Shown here piece by piece: positions 1 to 8,634 of a stretch of 64,000 bases of DNA. The position numbers and the translations under genes were made by a program. Under the pieces are notes generated by a model. The model saw nothing but the letters and a program-made list of their open reading frames with translations. It did not search any database and was not told the DNA's origin. This DNA is from a candidate division WOR-1 bacterium RIFOXYB2_FULL_36_35 (GTDB lineage Bacteria; Margulisbacteria; WOR-1; XYC2-FULL-46-14; XYC2-FULL-37-10), in NCBI GenBank assembly GCA_001771505.1, contig MEUA01000017.1:21467-85466 (forward strand), read 5' to 3'. Position 1 is the stretch's first letter. The number at the start of each line of letters is the position of its first letter.

Positions 1-206
1 AATATTGATATTTGCACAGGGAGGTTTAGGCCTTTAGGCCTTTTGCAGGAGAGTAAGGTAACTATAGGATTTAAAATATAAAAGAGAATAAAAGAAATTA
101 TTACGGGAACTAGCACATCACTTACATAATAAAGAATGGCAAGTATTAATAATACAATGACAAAACGCCATAAAAGTTTTTTATTATCATTTATTTTCTC
201 ATTCAT
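1..206 (-). CDS. AI-2E family transporter (PerM-like), N-terminal part, cut by window edge
   Basis: Reading the minus strand from ATG at 206 gives 68 codons running off the window. The peptide has a short charged N-terminus, then a long hydrophobic stretch with the pattern YYVSDVLVPVIISFILFYIL followed by NPIV. This matches the first two membrane helices of the AI-2E/PerM transporter family (established family pattern). These are polytopic inner-membrane exporters or permeases of poorly defined substrate. The start codon overlaps the nadB stop in an ATGA arrangement (203-206), so the two genes are probably translationally coupled. Only the N-terminus is seen, so the family call is good but not certain. 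Confidence 0.7.
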   Translation of the reverse strand, partial: MNEKINDNKKLLWRFVIVLLILAILYYVSDVLVPVIISFILFYILNPIVTLLSCKRPKGLNLPVQISI

Positions 207-1786
207 TGTTTTGACATTATATTATAGACTAAATGTTTTTTCCAGTTCTTATCATCAGACAGAGGAAAGTCAATTCTAAAGTGGGCTCCGCGAGATTCTT
301 TTCTGTTAATTGCCGCATAGCATATAAGCTTTGCGACTTGAGTCATATTTTTTAATTCGATTTCTTCTTTTGCAGATGGATTTTTTGATATTTCTTTTTC
401 AACGGCTTTTATTTTCTCCAAAGCAGTTTTTAGGCCTTTTGCTTGCCTTAAAATTCCGACGTTTTGCCACATATTACTTTTGATCGTAAGCTTTAATTTT
501 TGAATGTTTTGTAATCCAATGTTTTTATTTAGTTTTGATGGTTTTATTTTTTTTATTGTTATTTTTTCTTTAATTCTTTCCGAAGCTTTTAGCGCCGCGC
601 GGTGGCCGAATACGAGACCATCAAGCAAAGAATTGCTAGCCAATCTGTTTGCTCCGTGGATTCCAATGGAGGAACATTCTCCGGCGGCAAAAAGGGAAAG
701 AATGCTCGTTTGACCATTCAAATCGGTTTTTATCCCTCCCATTGCATAGTGGGCGGCAGGGGCGACAGGGATATCATCTCTTGCAATGTCCAACCCTCTT
801 TCTAAACATGTTTTATAAATAATCGGGAAGCGTCTTTTTATTTTTTCTTCTCCAATTTGTGATAATTGCAAGTTTACATAGTTTGCCTTTGTTTGTTTCA
901 TCTCCTCAAAAATCGCTCGTGATACTATGTCTCGAGGAGCAAGCTCTCCTTCCTTATGGTATTTTCCCATAAAGCGTTCACCTTTATTGTTTAAAAGAAT
1001 TCCTCCTTCCCCGCGAACAGCTTCGGAAATTAAAAACTGTGGTAGGGCGATAATGTCTTCCAGCTGTTTTGATTGTAGGAGTGATGTAGGATGAAATTGA
1101 ACAAATTCCATATCTGTAATATCTGCGCCTGCACGATATGCCATAGCAATGCCGTCACCGGTAGCTATTTCAGGGTTTGTTGTATAAAGATAAACCTGGC
1201 ATAGTCCCCCAGTTGCAAGAATTATGGCTTTTGCAAAAAAAGTTTCCACTTTTTGGGATTTAAGGTTTAACGCTTTGGTTCCTATACACCTTTTTTTTTC
1301 AATTATCAGATCTATTCCTAGTGTTTGAGAATGAACTGTTATGTTCTCTTGCTTCATTACTTCGTATGCAAGTGTTTTTTCTATCTCTTTACCGGTTGCA
1401 TCTCCGGCATGTAAAATTCTTCTTCTTTTATGGGCTCCTTCAAGAGCAAGAGAGAATTTGCCCCCTCCTTCGGTTTCTGCCTTATCAAATTGCGCGCCCA
1501 TTTCTATTAATTCTTTTACACGGGATACCCCTTCATTTACCAGTATTTTTACGGCCTCTTTATTGCATAGTCCTGCTCCGGATTTTATGGTGTCTTCAAA
1601 GTGGTATTGAGTTGAATCTAAAATGTCATCTATTGCAGCGGCAATTCCTCCCTGTGCCTTTCCTGTTGCGGTATCGCCGATTTTGCTTTTTGTAATTACA
1701 ATAACTGATCCGAATTTGCTTGCTGTTAAAGCAGCCCTAAGGCCTGCTATTCCTCCGCCAATTATTAGGATATCTGATTTTTGCAT
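203..1786 (-). CDS. nadB: L-aspartate oxidase
   Basis: A 527-residue flavoprotein that oxidises L-aspartate to iminoaspartate, the first step of de novo NAD synthesis. The N-terminus carries the FAD Rossmann motif IIGGGIAGLRAALTASKFG. TGKAQGGIAAA, HPTSL (about residue 235), RGEGGILLNNKGERFMG and GECSSIGIHGANRLASNSLL are succinate dehydrogenase/NadB-family signatures. Length is normal for NadB. Fumarate reductase flavoproteins share the fold, but the absence of neighbouring iron-sulfur and membrane subunits and the short C-terminus favour NadB. nadA and nadC are not in the window. It is followed by and overlaps the PerM-like gene. Confidence 0.93.
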   Translation of the reverse strand: MQKSDILIIGGGIAGLRAALTASKFGSVIVITKSKIGDTATGKAQGGIAAAIDDILDSTQYHFEDTIKSGAGLCNKEAVKILVNEGVSRVKELIEMGAQFDKAETEGGGKFSLALEGAHKRRRILHAGDATGKEIEKTLAYEVMKQENITVHSQTLGIDLIIEKKRCIGTKALNLKSQKVETFFAKAIILATGGLCQVYLYTTNPEIATGDGIAMAYRAGADITDMEFVQFHPTSLLQSKQLEDIIALPQFLISEAVRGEGGILLNNKGERFMGKYHKEGELAPRDIVSRAIFEEMKQTKANYVNLQLSQIGEEKIKRRFPIIYKTCLERGLDIARDDIPVAPAAHYAMGGIKTDLNGQTSILSLFAAGECSSIGIHGANRLASNSLLDGLVFGHRAALKASERIKEKITIKKIKPSKLNKNIGLQNIQKLKLTIKSNMWQNVGILRQAKGLKTALEKIKAVEKEISKNPSAKEEIELKNMTQVAKLICYAAINRKESRGAHFRIDFPLSDDKNWKKHLVYNIMSKQ

Positions 1787-1934
1787 TTTGAAATTTTCAA
1801 GGTTTTATTATTATAAGGAAAATCGTTATATGTGATATCCTTCTCAAAAATCTTGGAAGTTTACAACCTTGGTGCCTTGATGTAATTATAGCCTGATTGA
1901 CACTTTATCGCAATAATGCTTAAATAGAGGCATT

Positions 1935-2162
1935 ATGTGGTTAAAATTAACTGAATTTACAAATTTTAGTCATTTATTTAAAGGCTTGGGACTTGTTATT
2001 CTTGGAGGGATTGCATTGGTTTTTTCTTATTATATGAAAAAGAGATGGAATGAACCTTTAAAGGCTAAGTTTTTAATATTTATTTTTATTGCTTTTTTTA
2101 TTATTGTATATGGTTTATATATCTTAATTATTAAGCCAGACTGGTGGGCCCTTCCTTATTAG
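1935..2162 (+). CDS. small two-helix membrane protein, unknown function
   Basis: 75 residues with two clear hydrophobic segments (about 17-34 and 45-66) separated by a basic loop KKRWNEPLKAK; the C-terminus is aromatic (DWWALPY). A weak purine stretch precedes the ATG. Its 3' end overlaps the convergent rsmH by 32 bases. I recognise no family. It could be a real small membrane protein; coding support is moderate because the reading frame is hydrophobic and runs in otherwise unassigned sequence. Confidence 0.55.
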   Translation: MWLKLTEFTNFSHLFKGLGLVILGGIALVFSYYMKKRWNEPLKAKFLIFIFIAFFIIVYGLYILIIKPDWWALPY

Positions 2163-3048
2163 TTTTTTTCTCCGCACACCGTAGCTTTGCGCTTTTAGCC
2201 CGTGGATTAATTGCAACCTCTTCTTCTGTCGCAAGAACAGGCTTTTTTGTCAGTATATTAAGTATACCATTTTTAGCTTTATCTCTGAAAAACCATTTTA
2301 CGATTCTATCTTCTAATGAATGATACGACATTACAATTATTTTTCCGCCGGGATTGAGAAGGGAGATTGTTGATTCCAGAGCTTTTTTTAAAACATCAAG
2401 CTCTAAATTAGCAGCAATTCGGAGCGCCTGGAATATGCGGGTAACTGACTCCCTCTTTTTCCATGTGGGAATTGCTTTTTCTATTATGTCTTTCAGCTCA
2501 AATGTTGTATTTATCTCTTTTTTGTCCCTTTCCAAAATAATTGCGCGGGCAACTCTTTTTGAAAACCGCTCTTCACCATATTCTTTGAAGATCTGTATTA
2601 ATTCTTCTTCACTTGAATTGTGGATTATTTCGCGAGCGGAGGTCTGTTTACTTTTGTCCATTCGCATATCAAGCGGGGCGTCGTATCTTATGCTAAATCC
2701 GCGGGAAGCCTCATCTATTTGATAAGATGAAACTCCAAGATCAAAGAGAAAGGCGTCGACCGGATCTTTTACAATATTTTCCAAATTGCCAAAGTTGTCA
2801 TGGATGTATTTGATGTTGTCATACTTGGCTAATCTTTTCTTGGCAAACTCAATAGCTTCCTGATCTTGGTCGATAGCTATGATATGGATATTGCCTTCCT
2901 GTCCGGCAGGTGAGGACATTGCCTTCCCGTTTAGTTTCTCAATATGTCCACCACCACCCAACGTACAATCGACGATTGTCTTCTCATTAAGAGGGGAGAG
3001 AAAATCGACTATTTCTTTTGTCATTACAGGAAGGTGGAAAGTCTCCAT
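2131..3048 (-). CDS. rsmH: 16S rRNA (cytosine-1402-N4)-methyltransferase
   Basis: 305 residues, normal for RsmH/MraW, which methylates C1402 of 16S rRNA in the ribosomal P site. Visible motifs: HLPVMTKEIVDFL at the N-terminus, SAM-binding DCTLGGGGH, LFDLGVSSYQIDEASRGFS, RMD, VTRIFQALRIAANLEL, and SYHSLEDRIVKWFF. Unlike in most bacteria it is not in a division/cell-wall (dcw) cluster: no mraZ, ftsL or ftsI flanks it. A sigma-70 promoter ends six bases before the ATG, so the mRNA is probably leaderless. Confidence 0.95.
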   Translation of the reverse strand: METFHLPVMTKEIVDFLSPLNEKTIVDCTLGGGGHIEKLNGKAMSSPAGQEGNIHIIAIDQDQEAIEFAKKRLAKYDNIKYIHDNFGNLENIVKDPVDAFLFDLGVSSYQIDEASRGFSIRYDAPLDMRMDKSKQTSAREIIHNSSEEELIQIFKEYGEERFSKRVARAIILERDKKEINTTFELKDIIEKAIPTWKKRESVTRIFQALRIAANLELDVLKKALESTISLLNPGGKIIVMSYHSLEDRIVKWFFRDKAKNGILNILTKKPVLATEEEVAINPRAKSAKLRCAEKKTNKEGPTSLA

Positions 3049-3084
3049 ATAAAGATTATACTGCTTTTAGTCCCTTATTGACAA
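3046..3084 (-). promoter_or_regulatory. sigma-70 promoter of rsmH placed for a leaderless mRNA
   Basis: On the minus strand TTGTCA (3084-3079), 18 bases, TATAAT (3060-3055), then six bases and the ATG at 3048. No Shine-Dalgarno sequence can fit. Predicted transcription start coincides with the start codon. Confidence 0.6.
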
Positions 3085-3100
3085 AGTATTTATCCTAATT

Positions 3101-3127
3101 TAACCCCGATTTCCTAATCGGGGTTCA
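3101..3127. repeat. dispersed palindrome (AACCCCGAT family), copy 1
   Basis: Perfect-arm hairpin AACCCCGATT-TCC-TAATCGGGGTT between rsmH and the next gene. A lone right arm (gaataatcggggtta) follows at 3174-3188. Same family as many other copies in the window. Confidence 0.85.
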
Positions 3128-3211
3128 TACCTACCAAAATTTCTAACATTCTGCTATAATTCTGTTCGTCTATGAATAATCGGGGTTAAGCTTTCCTATA
3201 GGGGTGATAAT

Positions 3212-4105
3212 ATGAAATCTGCAAAATTCGCGGTTATTTTTGCTATTTTTATTTTTATTGTTGTTTTTTTTGGGATACTTCCTGCGGTTTTTTTGGACGT
3301 ATACAGGAGTAGGGCGGCTATGGGACTTAGTTTGAGACCGATTGATCTTTTGCCGACTGTTCTTCCTGTTGTAATTATTTTGTTTATTCTTCCGTCTATG
3401 ATAGGGCCTATTAAAGTTCTGTTGAAAACGGTGTTTAGTGATCAGGAACTTCGTGAAAAAGGGATTGACGGTCAAGCAAGAATATTGGAAGTTATCCAAA
3501 CGGGAGAACTTATAAATTATCAACCGGTTTTGAGGCTTAAGCTTGAAATATCAACATCTGGCCAGCCGTCTTATATTATTGAAGATAAATTCATGGTTCC
3601 TCAAATAGGCCTTCATCTTGTTCAGTTGGGATCTATAATCCCCGTTAAAGTTGACCCTAAAAACCCGAAAAAAGTGGCAATTAATGCCTGGAGTTTTAAT
3701 TCTTCAAAGAAAAATTCGGCACAAAGTTTTCAAGGGGAGCCAATAAATAATCAAGGTTTTAATTTTCAAAATATGTTTCAAGGTGGCATGCCTGTAAACT
3801 TTAAAAATTTAGGGGCTGTGGGGAACATGGAAAGGGGTCCTGTTGTAAACGGAAAAAAGGGGGAGGCTAAAATAGTGAGTCTTTCTGATACAGGAAAAAC
3901 TAAAAATGGTCAGAAGGTTTTTGCTGTCAAGTATGAAATAAAAGGAGATGAAATAACTCCTTATCCTTTAGAGAGAGAAATGCCTTTGCCTGATATAGCT
4001 TTACAGGTTATAAGAGTTGGATCTGTATATCCTTGTGAAGTGGATAGAGATGATCCTACACACATTATGGTTGCAGTAACAAGCGTAACGCAAAAGCCTA
4101 TGTGA
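3212..4105 (+). CDS. membrane protein with two soluble beta-type repeats, unknown
   Basis: 297 residues. Two N-terminal membrane helices (about 6-30 and 45-65) are followed by two related soluble domains. In the first, GQARILEV starts the repeat and GSIIPVKVDPKNPKKVAI ends it; in the second, GEAKIVSL starts it and GSVYPCEVDRDDPTHIMVA ends it. This internal duplication (about residues 93-165 and 215-295) resembles small DUF3592-like beta domains seen in membrane-anchored proteins, but that link is only by appearance. A GGGGTG ribosome binding site lies eight bases before the ATG. A half-palindrome repeat sits just upstream. Confidence 0.75.
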   Translation: MKSAKFAVIFAIFIFIVVFFGILPAVFLDVYRSRAAMGLSLRPIDLLPTVLPVVIILFILPSMIGPIKVLLKTVFSDQELREKGIDGQARILEVIQTGELINYQPVLRLKLEISTSGQPSYIIEDKFMVPQIGLHLVQLGSIIPVKVDPKNPKKVAINAWSFNSSKKNSAQSFQGEPINNQGFNFQNMFQGGMPVNFKNLGAVGNMERGPVVNGKKGEAKIVSLSDTGKTKNGQKVFAVKYEIKGDEITPYPLEREMPLPDIALQVIRVGSVYPCEVDRDDPTHIMVAVTSVTQKPM

Positions 4106-4127
4106 TAGAAATTTTAGCTAATCAGTT

Positions 4128-4553
4128 TTAATTTTTATCTTTTTCATTGATTACTATATAATATCCATTTTTGTTTATCTCTTCAGGGAGTTTGGCGATA
4201 GAAACAGATAATTCGCGGTGTTCTTTGCTTGATACATAGAGATTAACGGTTTTGTATGTATATGTCCAACCATATTTTTTTATTTCTAAATCATAGAAGT
4301 TGTTTATTTTAGTTGGGTTTTCTTCGGAAATAAGTACAAGACTGATCTGGCTTTTGTTAATTAATAAGCTTTCAACTTTAGCGTTTGGGTAAATTGGAAT
4401 ATCCTTAGGGAAACTGCTTGGTATCTTTATTCTGTTTATATCTGTTATAAAAGTGGATACAGTTTTACTTATGGGGTTGTTATTAAATACGATAAATAAA
4501 GAAACAATTAAACCTGCGATTATAACTGAAATTATTAATAATTTGTCTGACAT
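4128..4553 (-). CDS. membrane-anchored protein with SFPKDIPIYPNA motif
   Basis: 141 residues: one N-terminal membrane anchor (about 5-24), then a small soluble domain starting with SFPKDIPIYPNAKV and ending with a beta-rich tail. The upstream gene at 4726-5229 is a clear paralog: same anchor pattern (GLI.SLFIVFN.N), same motif (FPKDLPIYPKAN), then NNFY and GWT in register. Related (F)P.DIP.YP.A proteins are common uncharacterised lipoproteins or anchored proteins in diderms. Function unknown; probably faces the periplasm. Confidence 0.75.
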   Translation of the reverse strand: MSDKLLIISVIIAGLIVSLFIVFNNNPISKTVSTFITDINRIKIPSSFPKDIPIYPNAKVESLLINKSQISLVLISEENPTKINNFYDLEIKKYGWTYTYKTVNLYVSSKEHRELSVSIAKLPEEINKNGYYIVINEKDKN

Positions 4554-4626
4554 TTTAAAGCACCTATTTCATTGAATGATAAGTTCAACTAAAATATCTC
4601 TAAAATATATTATGTCACTGCTGTCT

Positions 4627-4653
4627 TAACCCCGATTTCCTAATCGGGGTTAA
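4627..4653. repeat. dispersed palindrome, copy 2
   Basis: TTAACCCCGATTTCCTAATCGGGGTTAA between the two paralogous anchored proteins; same loop variant (TCC) as the copy at 3101. Confidence 0.85.
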
Positions 4654-4725
4654 TTCCAATTTCAAAGATTTATTAGAGTTGCCACTAATGTTTTTTATTT
4701 TATATCGTTTTATATCGTATAAGGC

Positions 4726-5229
4726 TTAGTCTGTTATTATTATTGTACAACCGGGCGTATTTTGATTTCCACGTTTACCTTTGGATATCATAATACTAAG
4801 TTTGCGGTTGTCTTTGGTCCAGTCGGTCATCATCATTCCCGCGCTATCTTCTTTTAATGTCCATCCGTTCTTTGGCATTTCAGATTTGTAAAAATTGTTT
4901 ACCATATCTGTGTTGTCATCTGATTCCATTATGGTGTTGATCGAGTTTGGTGTTTGTGTTGTATCTATGCTTAGGGTAATAATGTTAGCTTTTGGATAAA
5001 TCGGTAAATCCTTAGGGAATTGTTTTGGAGGATTTATCCCTTTTCCAGGTCTTGCTGCCAAATGAATTACCCCTCCTTGGGTTGTTCCGATAGCGTTGTT
5101 GTTCCAAGCGACATCTCCCCCAGTCATAAAATTCACAACCATACCAAACATTGCATTGTAATTAAAAACAATAAACAGAGACGCGATCAACCCCAAAACT
5201 ATAACGCCAATCAATAAACCTTTATTCAT
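4726..5229 (-). CDS. membrane-anchored protein with QFPKDLPIYPKA motif (paralog of the 4128-4553 gene)
   Basis: 167 residues with one N-terminal membrane helix (about 4-24), a Gly/Asn-rich linker (about 36-65), then the soluble domain QFPKDLPIYPKANIITL, DMVNNFYKSEMPKNGWTL, and a beta-rich end. It aligns over its length with the 4128-4553 product apart from the longer linker. AAAGGAG-like purines precede the ATG on the minus strand. The pair is a tandem duplication split by a palindromic repeat. Function unknown. Confidence 0.78.
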   Translation of the reverse strand: MNKGLLIGVIVLGLIASLFIVFNYNAMFGMVVNFMTGGDVAWNNNAIGTTQGGVIHLAARPGKGINPPKQFPKDLPIYPKANIITLSIDTTQTPNSINTIMESDDNTDMVNNFYKSEMPKNGWTLKEDSAGMMMTDWTKDNRKLSIMISKGKRGNQNTPGCTIIITD

Positions 5230-5283
5230 ATGACAACTCCTTTTTTAAAATTATACCACTTAAACCTTTATTGACAAAATATT

Positions 5284-5437
5284 TTTATAAAAAGGGTCTG
5301 TTGTGTAATGGTCATTCCCGTGAAAACGGGAATCTATTTCTCAAAAAACAACTCCGATTATAATAATCGGGGTTAAGATGGATCCCCGCTTTCGCGGGGA
5401 TGACAAATTGCAAAAACTATAATTACGCAACAAGCCC
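5284..5437. mobile_element. MITE-like element, 154 bp, with nested hairpins
   Basis: Ends are imperfect inverted repeats: GGGTCTGTTGTGTAATG at the left and, as reverse complement, GGGCTTGTTGCGTAATT at the right. Inside are three hairpins: cattcccgtgaaaacgggaat, the AACCCCGATTAT palindrome, and ATCCCCGCTTTCGCGGGGAT. It lies between runs of A that may be the target duplication. It has no coding capacity. The same termini and internal parts recur at 21889, 28286, 38490 and 43169. Confidence 0.75.
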
Positions 5438-5487
5438 AAAAACTATACGCATATGTTGTTATAGAATATTCTCAACTTTCATTAGCT

Positions 5488-5515
5488 TGAAATTTTTATT
5501 GCTCTTTTAAGATAA
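5488..5515 (+). promoter_or_regulatory. sigma-28-like promoter of the 5526 gene
   Basis: TGAAATTT (5488-5495), 12 bases, TAAGATAA (5508-5515). The 12-base gap is the same as in ten of the eleven other such sites. Predicted start is only a few bases from the ATG at 5526, and no ribosome binding site is visible. Confidence 0.5.
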
Positions 5516-5525
5516 ATAGTTACTT

Positions 5526-6338
5526 ATGAATATGATAACTTCTGCGGGTGCTAATTCTACGACGCCAACAGGACAACAAAGAAGATGTAAAGGTTTTGGT
5601 GTTAGGGTGCTTGATAATAAGATTATTTTTGGGAAAAATGGTGGGGAGATGGCTATTTTGTTTAAAGGCAAGCCAGATGTGCCAAAAGTTTTGTTCCGAG
5701 GCCAAAATTCAGCAATTCCATTTTTTCCTTTTACAAAGAATTTTTTGCTTTATACAATAAAGCTGTTGGGAGAAAATGGAAGCGGTTGTAATAAGCAAAA
5801 ATTGATTGACTATCATAAAGATTGCAGGGATTTTTATTATAATAGACAAACTGTTATTGGTGATGCAAAAAAATTAAATGGCCATTCTTCGTTAGTTTCT
5901 CCGGTGGATATTGGTCTTATAACGAAAGAAAATTTTGCGCTTTTTAACGGGTATCTTAATGCGGAAATCCATAAATTTATTTTGGGGTTAATCCCTTGTG
6001 CCGGAATGAAAGCCAATGTTGATAAGTTTTTTCCTTTAGACCTACAGGGGGTTTTGTGGTTGATTGGTGTTTTGAAAATCTTTAACAATTTTTCTCTTAT
6101 TGATTTTGATGTTTTATCTGGTTTATTGGAAAATAGGGGAAACGCTCCGGAATTTGTGGAACGATTCCCAAGGGCGGATAAGTATGTGGCTTTTTATATA
6201 TCTGTCGGTGCGGGGTTATTGGCTGAGGTTTTTGTGAGAATAGAAGGTTCTGCAGTCATTGTCGAAAAACCAAGAAACGCCGCAAGTATCAAAAGGTATG
6301 CTGTTTTTGAAGGAAATTCCTCTTTGGCGGGGGAGTAA
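5526..6338 (+). CDS. unknown protein, member of the putative sigma-28-like regulon
   Basis: 270 residues. The N-terminus is polar and Ser/Thr-rich (MNMITSAGANSTTPTGQ), has no Sec signal, and is followed by a mixed alpha/beta body. Two mildly hydrophobic stretches lie near 150-190 (LQGVLWLIGVLKI) and 220-240 (YISVGAGLLAEVFVRI). I do not recognise a family. It is alone between a MITE-like element and trpC. The promoter ends about ten bases before the ATG, so the mRNA may be nearly leaderless. The N-terminal character resembles those of the 43-58 kb block genes. Confidence 0.7.
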   Translation: MNMITSAGANSTTPTGQQRRCKGFGVRVLDNKIIFGKNGGEMAILFKGKPDVPKVLFRGQNSAIPFFPFTKNFLLYTIKLLGENGSGCNKQKLIDYHKDCRDFYYNRQTVIGDAKKLNGHSSLVSPVDIGLITKENFALFNGYLNAEIHKFILGLIPCAGMKANVDKFFPLDLQGVLWLIGVLKIFNNFSLIDFDVLSGLLENRGNAPEFVERFPRADKYVAFYISVGAGLLAEVFVRIEGSAVIVEKPRNAASIKRYAVFEGNSSLAGE

Positions 6339-6369
6339 GAGTCCAAAATATCTGCTATAATGATTTTCA

Positions 6370-7134
6370 ATGATTCTCGATGAAATAGTTTTAACAAAAA
6401 AATCTGAAATCGAAACCTTAAAAAAATCGCTAAGAGCTACAGACTTAGAAAATTCTCATGTTTTGCGGAATTTTAAATCTGCTATCTGTGAGAAAGACAA
6501 AATTTCCCTTATTGCCGAAATAAAAAAAGCGTCTCCTTCTGCCGGTGTTATTGTTAAAAACTTTGATCCTGTCTTGATTGCAAAACAATACGAACAAGCA
6601 GGAGTAGCCGCAATATCTGTTCTTACCGATAAAAACTATTTTCAGGGGGAGATAGGCTTTCTGAAACAGGTGAAAGAGGCGACAAAGCTTCCTGTCTTTC
6701 GCAAAGACTTTATAATAGATGAATCTCAACTTATAGAATCTAGAATTTCAGGGGCTGATGCAGTTCTCTTAATAGCAAGGATTCTGGAAGAAAAACAATT
6801 AAAAAGATTGTTGGAAAAGTGTGAAGAGCTAAAACTTCAAACACTCGTTGAGACTCACGATGAACGAGACATCGAAAAAGCTCTCGCTTGTGACTGTGAT
6901 ATAATTGGAATCAATAATAGAGATCTAGATACTTTAAGAGTTGATTTTGAAAATTCACTCAAATTATCTTCCAAATATCCTGAATTAAAATCAAAAGTCC
7001 TTGTTTCAGAGAGCGGAATTTCTTCCTCTTCACAAATTAAGGAACTTAAATCGGCAGGGTTTTCGGCGGTTTTGATAGGGGAGAGTCTTCTTACAGCCAG
7101 AAATATTGCAGAAAAGATAAAGGAATTGTTTTAG
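6370..7134 (+). CDS. trpC: indole-3-glycerol phosphate synthase
   Basis: 254 residues, normal for single-function TrpC, which closes the indole ring of CdRP in tryptophan synthesis. Motifs: N-terminal ILDEIVLTKKSEIE, SLIAEIKKASPSAG (catalytic Lys of the KKASPS loop), FRKDFIID, DAVLLIARIL, GINNRDLDTLRVD, LVSESGISS and GFSAVLIGESLL. It is isolated from other trp genes. TATAAT at 6356-6361 ends eight bases before the ATG with no Shine-Dalgarno sequence, suggesting a leaderless mRNA; the -35 box is weak. Confidence 0.96.
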   Translation: MILDEIVLTKKSEIETLKKSLRATDLENSHVLRNFKSAICEKDKISLIAEIKKASPSAGVIVKNFDPVLIAKQYEQAGVAAISVLTDKNYFQGEIGFLKQVKEATKLPVFRKDFIIDESQLIESRISGADAVLLIARILEEKQLKRLLEKCEELKLQTLVETHDERDIEKALACDCDIIGINNRDLDTLRVDFENSLKLSSKYPELKSKVLVSESGISSSSQIKELKSAGFSAVLIGESLLTARNIAEKIKELF

Positions 7135-7162
7135 AATATCAGAGGATTAGATTCTCCTCACA

Positions 7163-7204
7163 TGAACCCCGATCATGATAATCGGAGTGACTAATCGGAG
7201 TTAA
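7163..7204. repeat. dispersed palindrome with extra half copy
   Basis: AACCCCGATCATGATAATCGGAGT followed by a second right arm (taatcggagttaa), downstream of trpC. Could also act as the trpC terminator. Confidence 0.75.
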
Positions 7205-7252
7205 ATAAAGCCAAGATAATTGTCGGATTCTAACTGTCTGTTTGTTTTTTGC

Positions 7253-7280
7253 TGAAATTACGGTTTTTTTATTCTGATAA
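7253..7280 (+). promoter_or_regulatory. sigma-28-like promoter of the 7342 gene
   Basis: TGAAATTA (7253-7260), 12 bases, TCTGATAA (7273-7280), 61 bases before the ATG. Confidence 0.5.
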
Positions 7281-7341
7281 TAAAACTGAGATATAAAAAA
7301 TGGAAAAGCGCGCGAGCCTTTTCATAATGGAGGCGGACTAA

Positions 7342-8556
7342 ATGAGACATATAAATTTAACCCCGATTATAACACCAAGAGTTGTTGTTGCTAGCGCTAT
7401 TGGGCATAGGAAAAACCCTTCAGTAAGTATGATTAGAGAGGCACGCTTAGATAATCCCAACATTACAAACGGAACTCTTTTTAGATATGTTAGAAGAGCT
7501 GTTCCAACTACTGCCTTAAAAGTGATTGGGATGTTGAAGGCTAGAGATGTTTCACAATCAGAAATAAAAGAAGCTGTTAGCAAAAGCGCTAGATTTGAAG
7601 TGAGAAGGTTATATGGAGATATTAACCCTTTTATCACTTCAAAAGAGACACATCCTTTGATAGAAGAAGGTCAGTTGATGGCGCTTACCCCCAAAGAATT
7701 GATATATCTTTATAATAGTGAAAGCAGAAGAGCGCCCCTGGAAGAAAGCCCTAATATCGAAAGAATTTTAGTTGAATTTGTTTCTCGTTCTGAAAAAGGC
7801 AATTTGCGTTTTTCAGCGGAAGATGTTCACATGTTAATTGAAAGTTTTCCTCATCGAATCTATTATCCATCCTTGTTAGCATTAGCGGCTCACTCTGAAA
7901 GAATATCCAGAGAGGATCTGTTTTTTCTCTCTTTATGTAGATATTTTGGATTGAGAGAGGTAGCAAACATAGGGGAGACAAAGTTAAAAGATAGACTTGT
8001 GTCTTATGAGAAGGATCAACAGTATAGGAGCAATGCGGTTTTGAGGATTTTAAGAACATTTCATAGTGATTATATTTATGAAAGTTTCTTGAGCTCATTA
8101 TTATGCCCAGAATCAGAGACACGCAACAACTTGTTGATAGACTTTGGAATTACTATAACCGAAGTTATGCGTGCTGTCGTAAAAAATCCAGATATTAACC
8201 TGAAAATAACGGCTATTGAGTCGGGGCTTCTTCCTAAAGAAGTAATCCTCAAAGTGATAAGAGGAAAATATCCATTAGTTACAACTTCAAAACTGACAGA
8301 CTTTAGCAGAAGTGAAAAAAATGTAATGAGAAAGGCTATTAAAGCCGCTTTAAATCAAGGCGCTACAAAAGATCAGATTGCAAGGGCTGCAGCCGAAGGT
8401 CCATATGCTGAAGCAAAATATTTTGTTATAGCTTCAAGATGGATTTCAAGTAGAACACTTGAAACCTTAATTTGTGATGATACGGATGTTGGGATAACAA
8501 GCACTTTAATACATTATATAAATGGGACCATGTTGGATACTTCCCCTTTGCTTTGA
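7342..8556 (+). CDS. unknown all-helical protein, putative sigma-28-like regulon
   Basis: 404 residues, predicted largely helical with regular repeats of hydrophobic positions (for example 130-215 and 290-360), as in alpha-solenoids; no transmembrane helix or Sec signal. Good ribosome binding site GGAGGCGG nine bases before ATG. Odd feature: codons 4-11 (LTPIIT region, nt 7356-7374) are a half copy of the dispersed AACCCCGATTAT repeat, so the 5' end of the gene seems to have been built from, or invaded by, that repeat. No family recognised. The next two unknown genes, 8635 and 9006, each have their own promoter of the same class. Confidence 0.8.
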   Translation: MRHINLTPIITPRVVVASAIGHRKNPSVSMIREARLDNPNITNGTLFRYVRRAVPTTALKVIGMLKARDVSQSEIKEAVSKSARFEVRRLYGDINPFITSKETHPLIEEGQLMALTPKELIYLYNSESRRAPLEESPNIERILVEFVSRSEKGNLRFSAEDVHMLIESFPHRIYYPSLLALAAHSERISREDLFFLSLCRYFGLREVANIGETKLKDRLVSYEKDQQYRSNAVLRILRTFHSDYIYESFLSSLLCPESETRNNLLIDFGITITEVMRAVVKNPDINLKITAIESGLLPKEVILKVIRGKYPLVTTSKLTDFSRSEKNVMRKAIKAALNQGATKDQIARAAAEGPYAEAKYFVIASRWISSRTLETLICDDTDVGITSTLIHYINGTMLDTSPLL

Positions 8557-8581
8557 TCCCTCCTACAATTTTGGGATTTTG

Positions 8582-8609
8582 CGAAATTTCCCACTGTTTT
8601 TTACGATAT
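8582..8609 (+). promoter_or_regulatory. sigma-28-like promoter of the 8635 gene
   Basis: CGAAATTT (8582-8589), 12 bases, TACGATAT (8602-8609); 25 bases further is the ATG with AGGAGA ribosome binding site. Confidence 0.55.
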
Positions 8610-8634
8610 ATATGTAGGAAACAGGAGAGAAACA

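Noticed and set aside
1321..1695. Plus-strand ORFs within nadB
   Set aside because: They are opposite-strand shadows of nadB with Leu/Phe/Cys-rich nonsense composition and no ribosome binding site.
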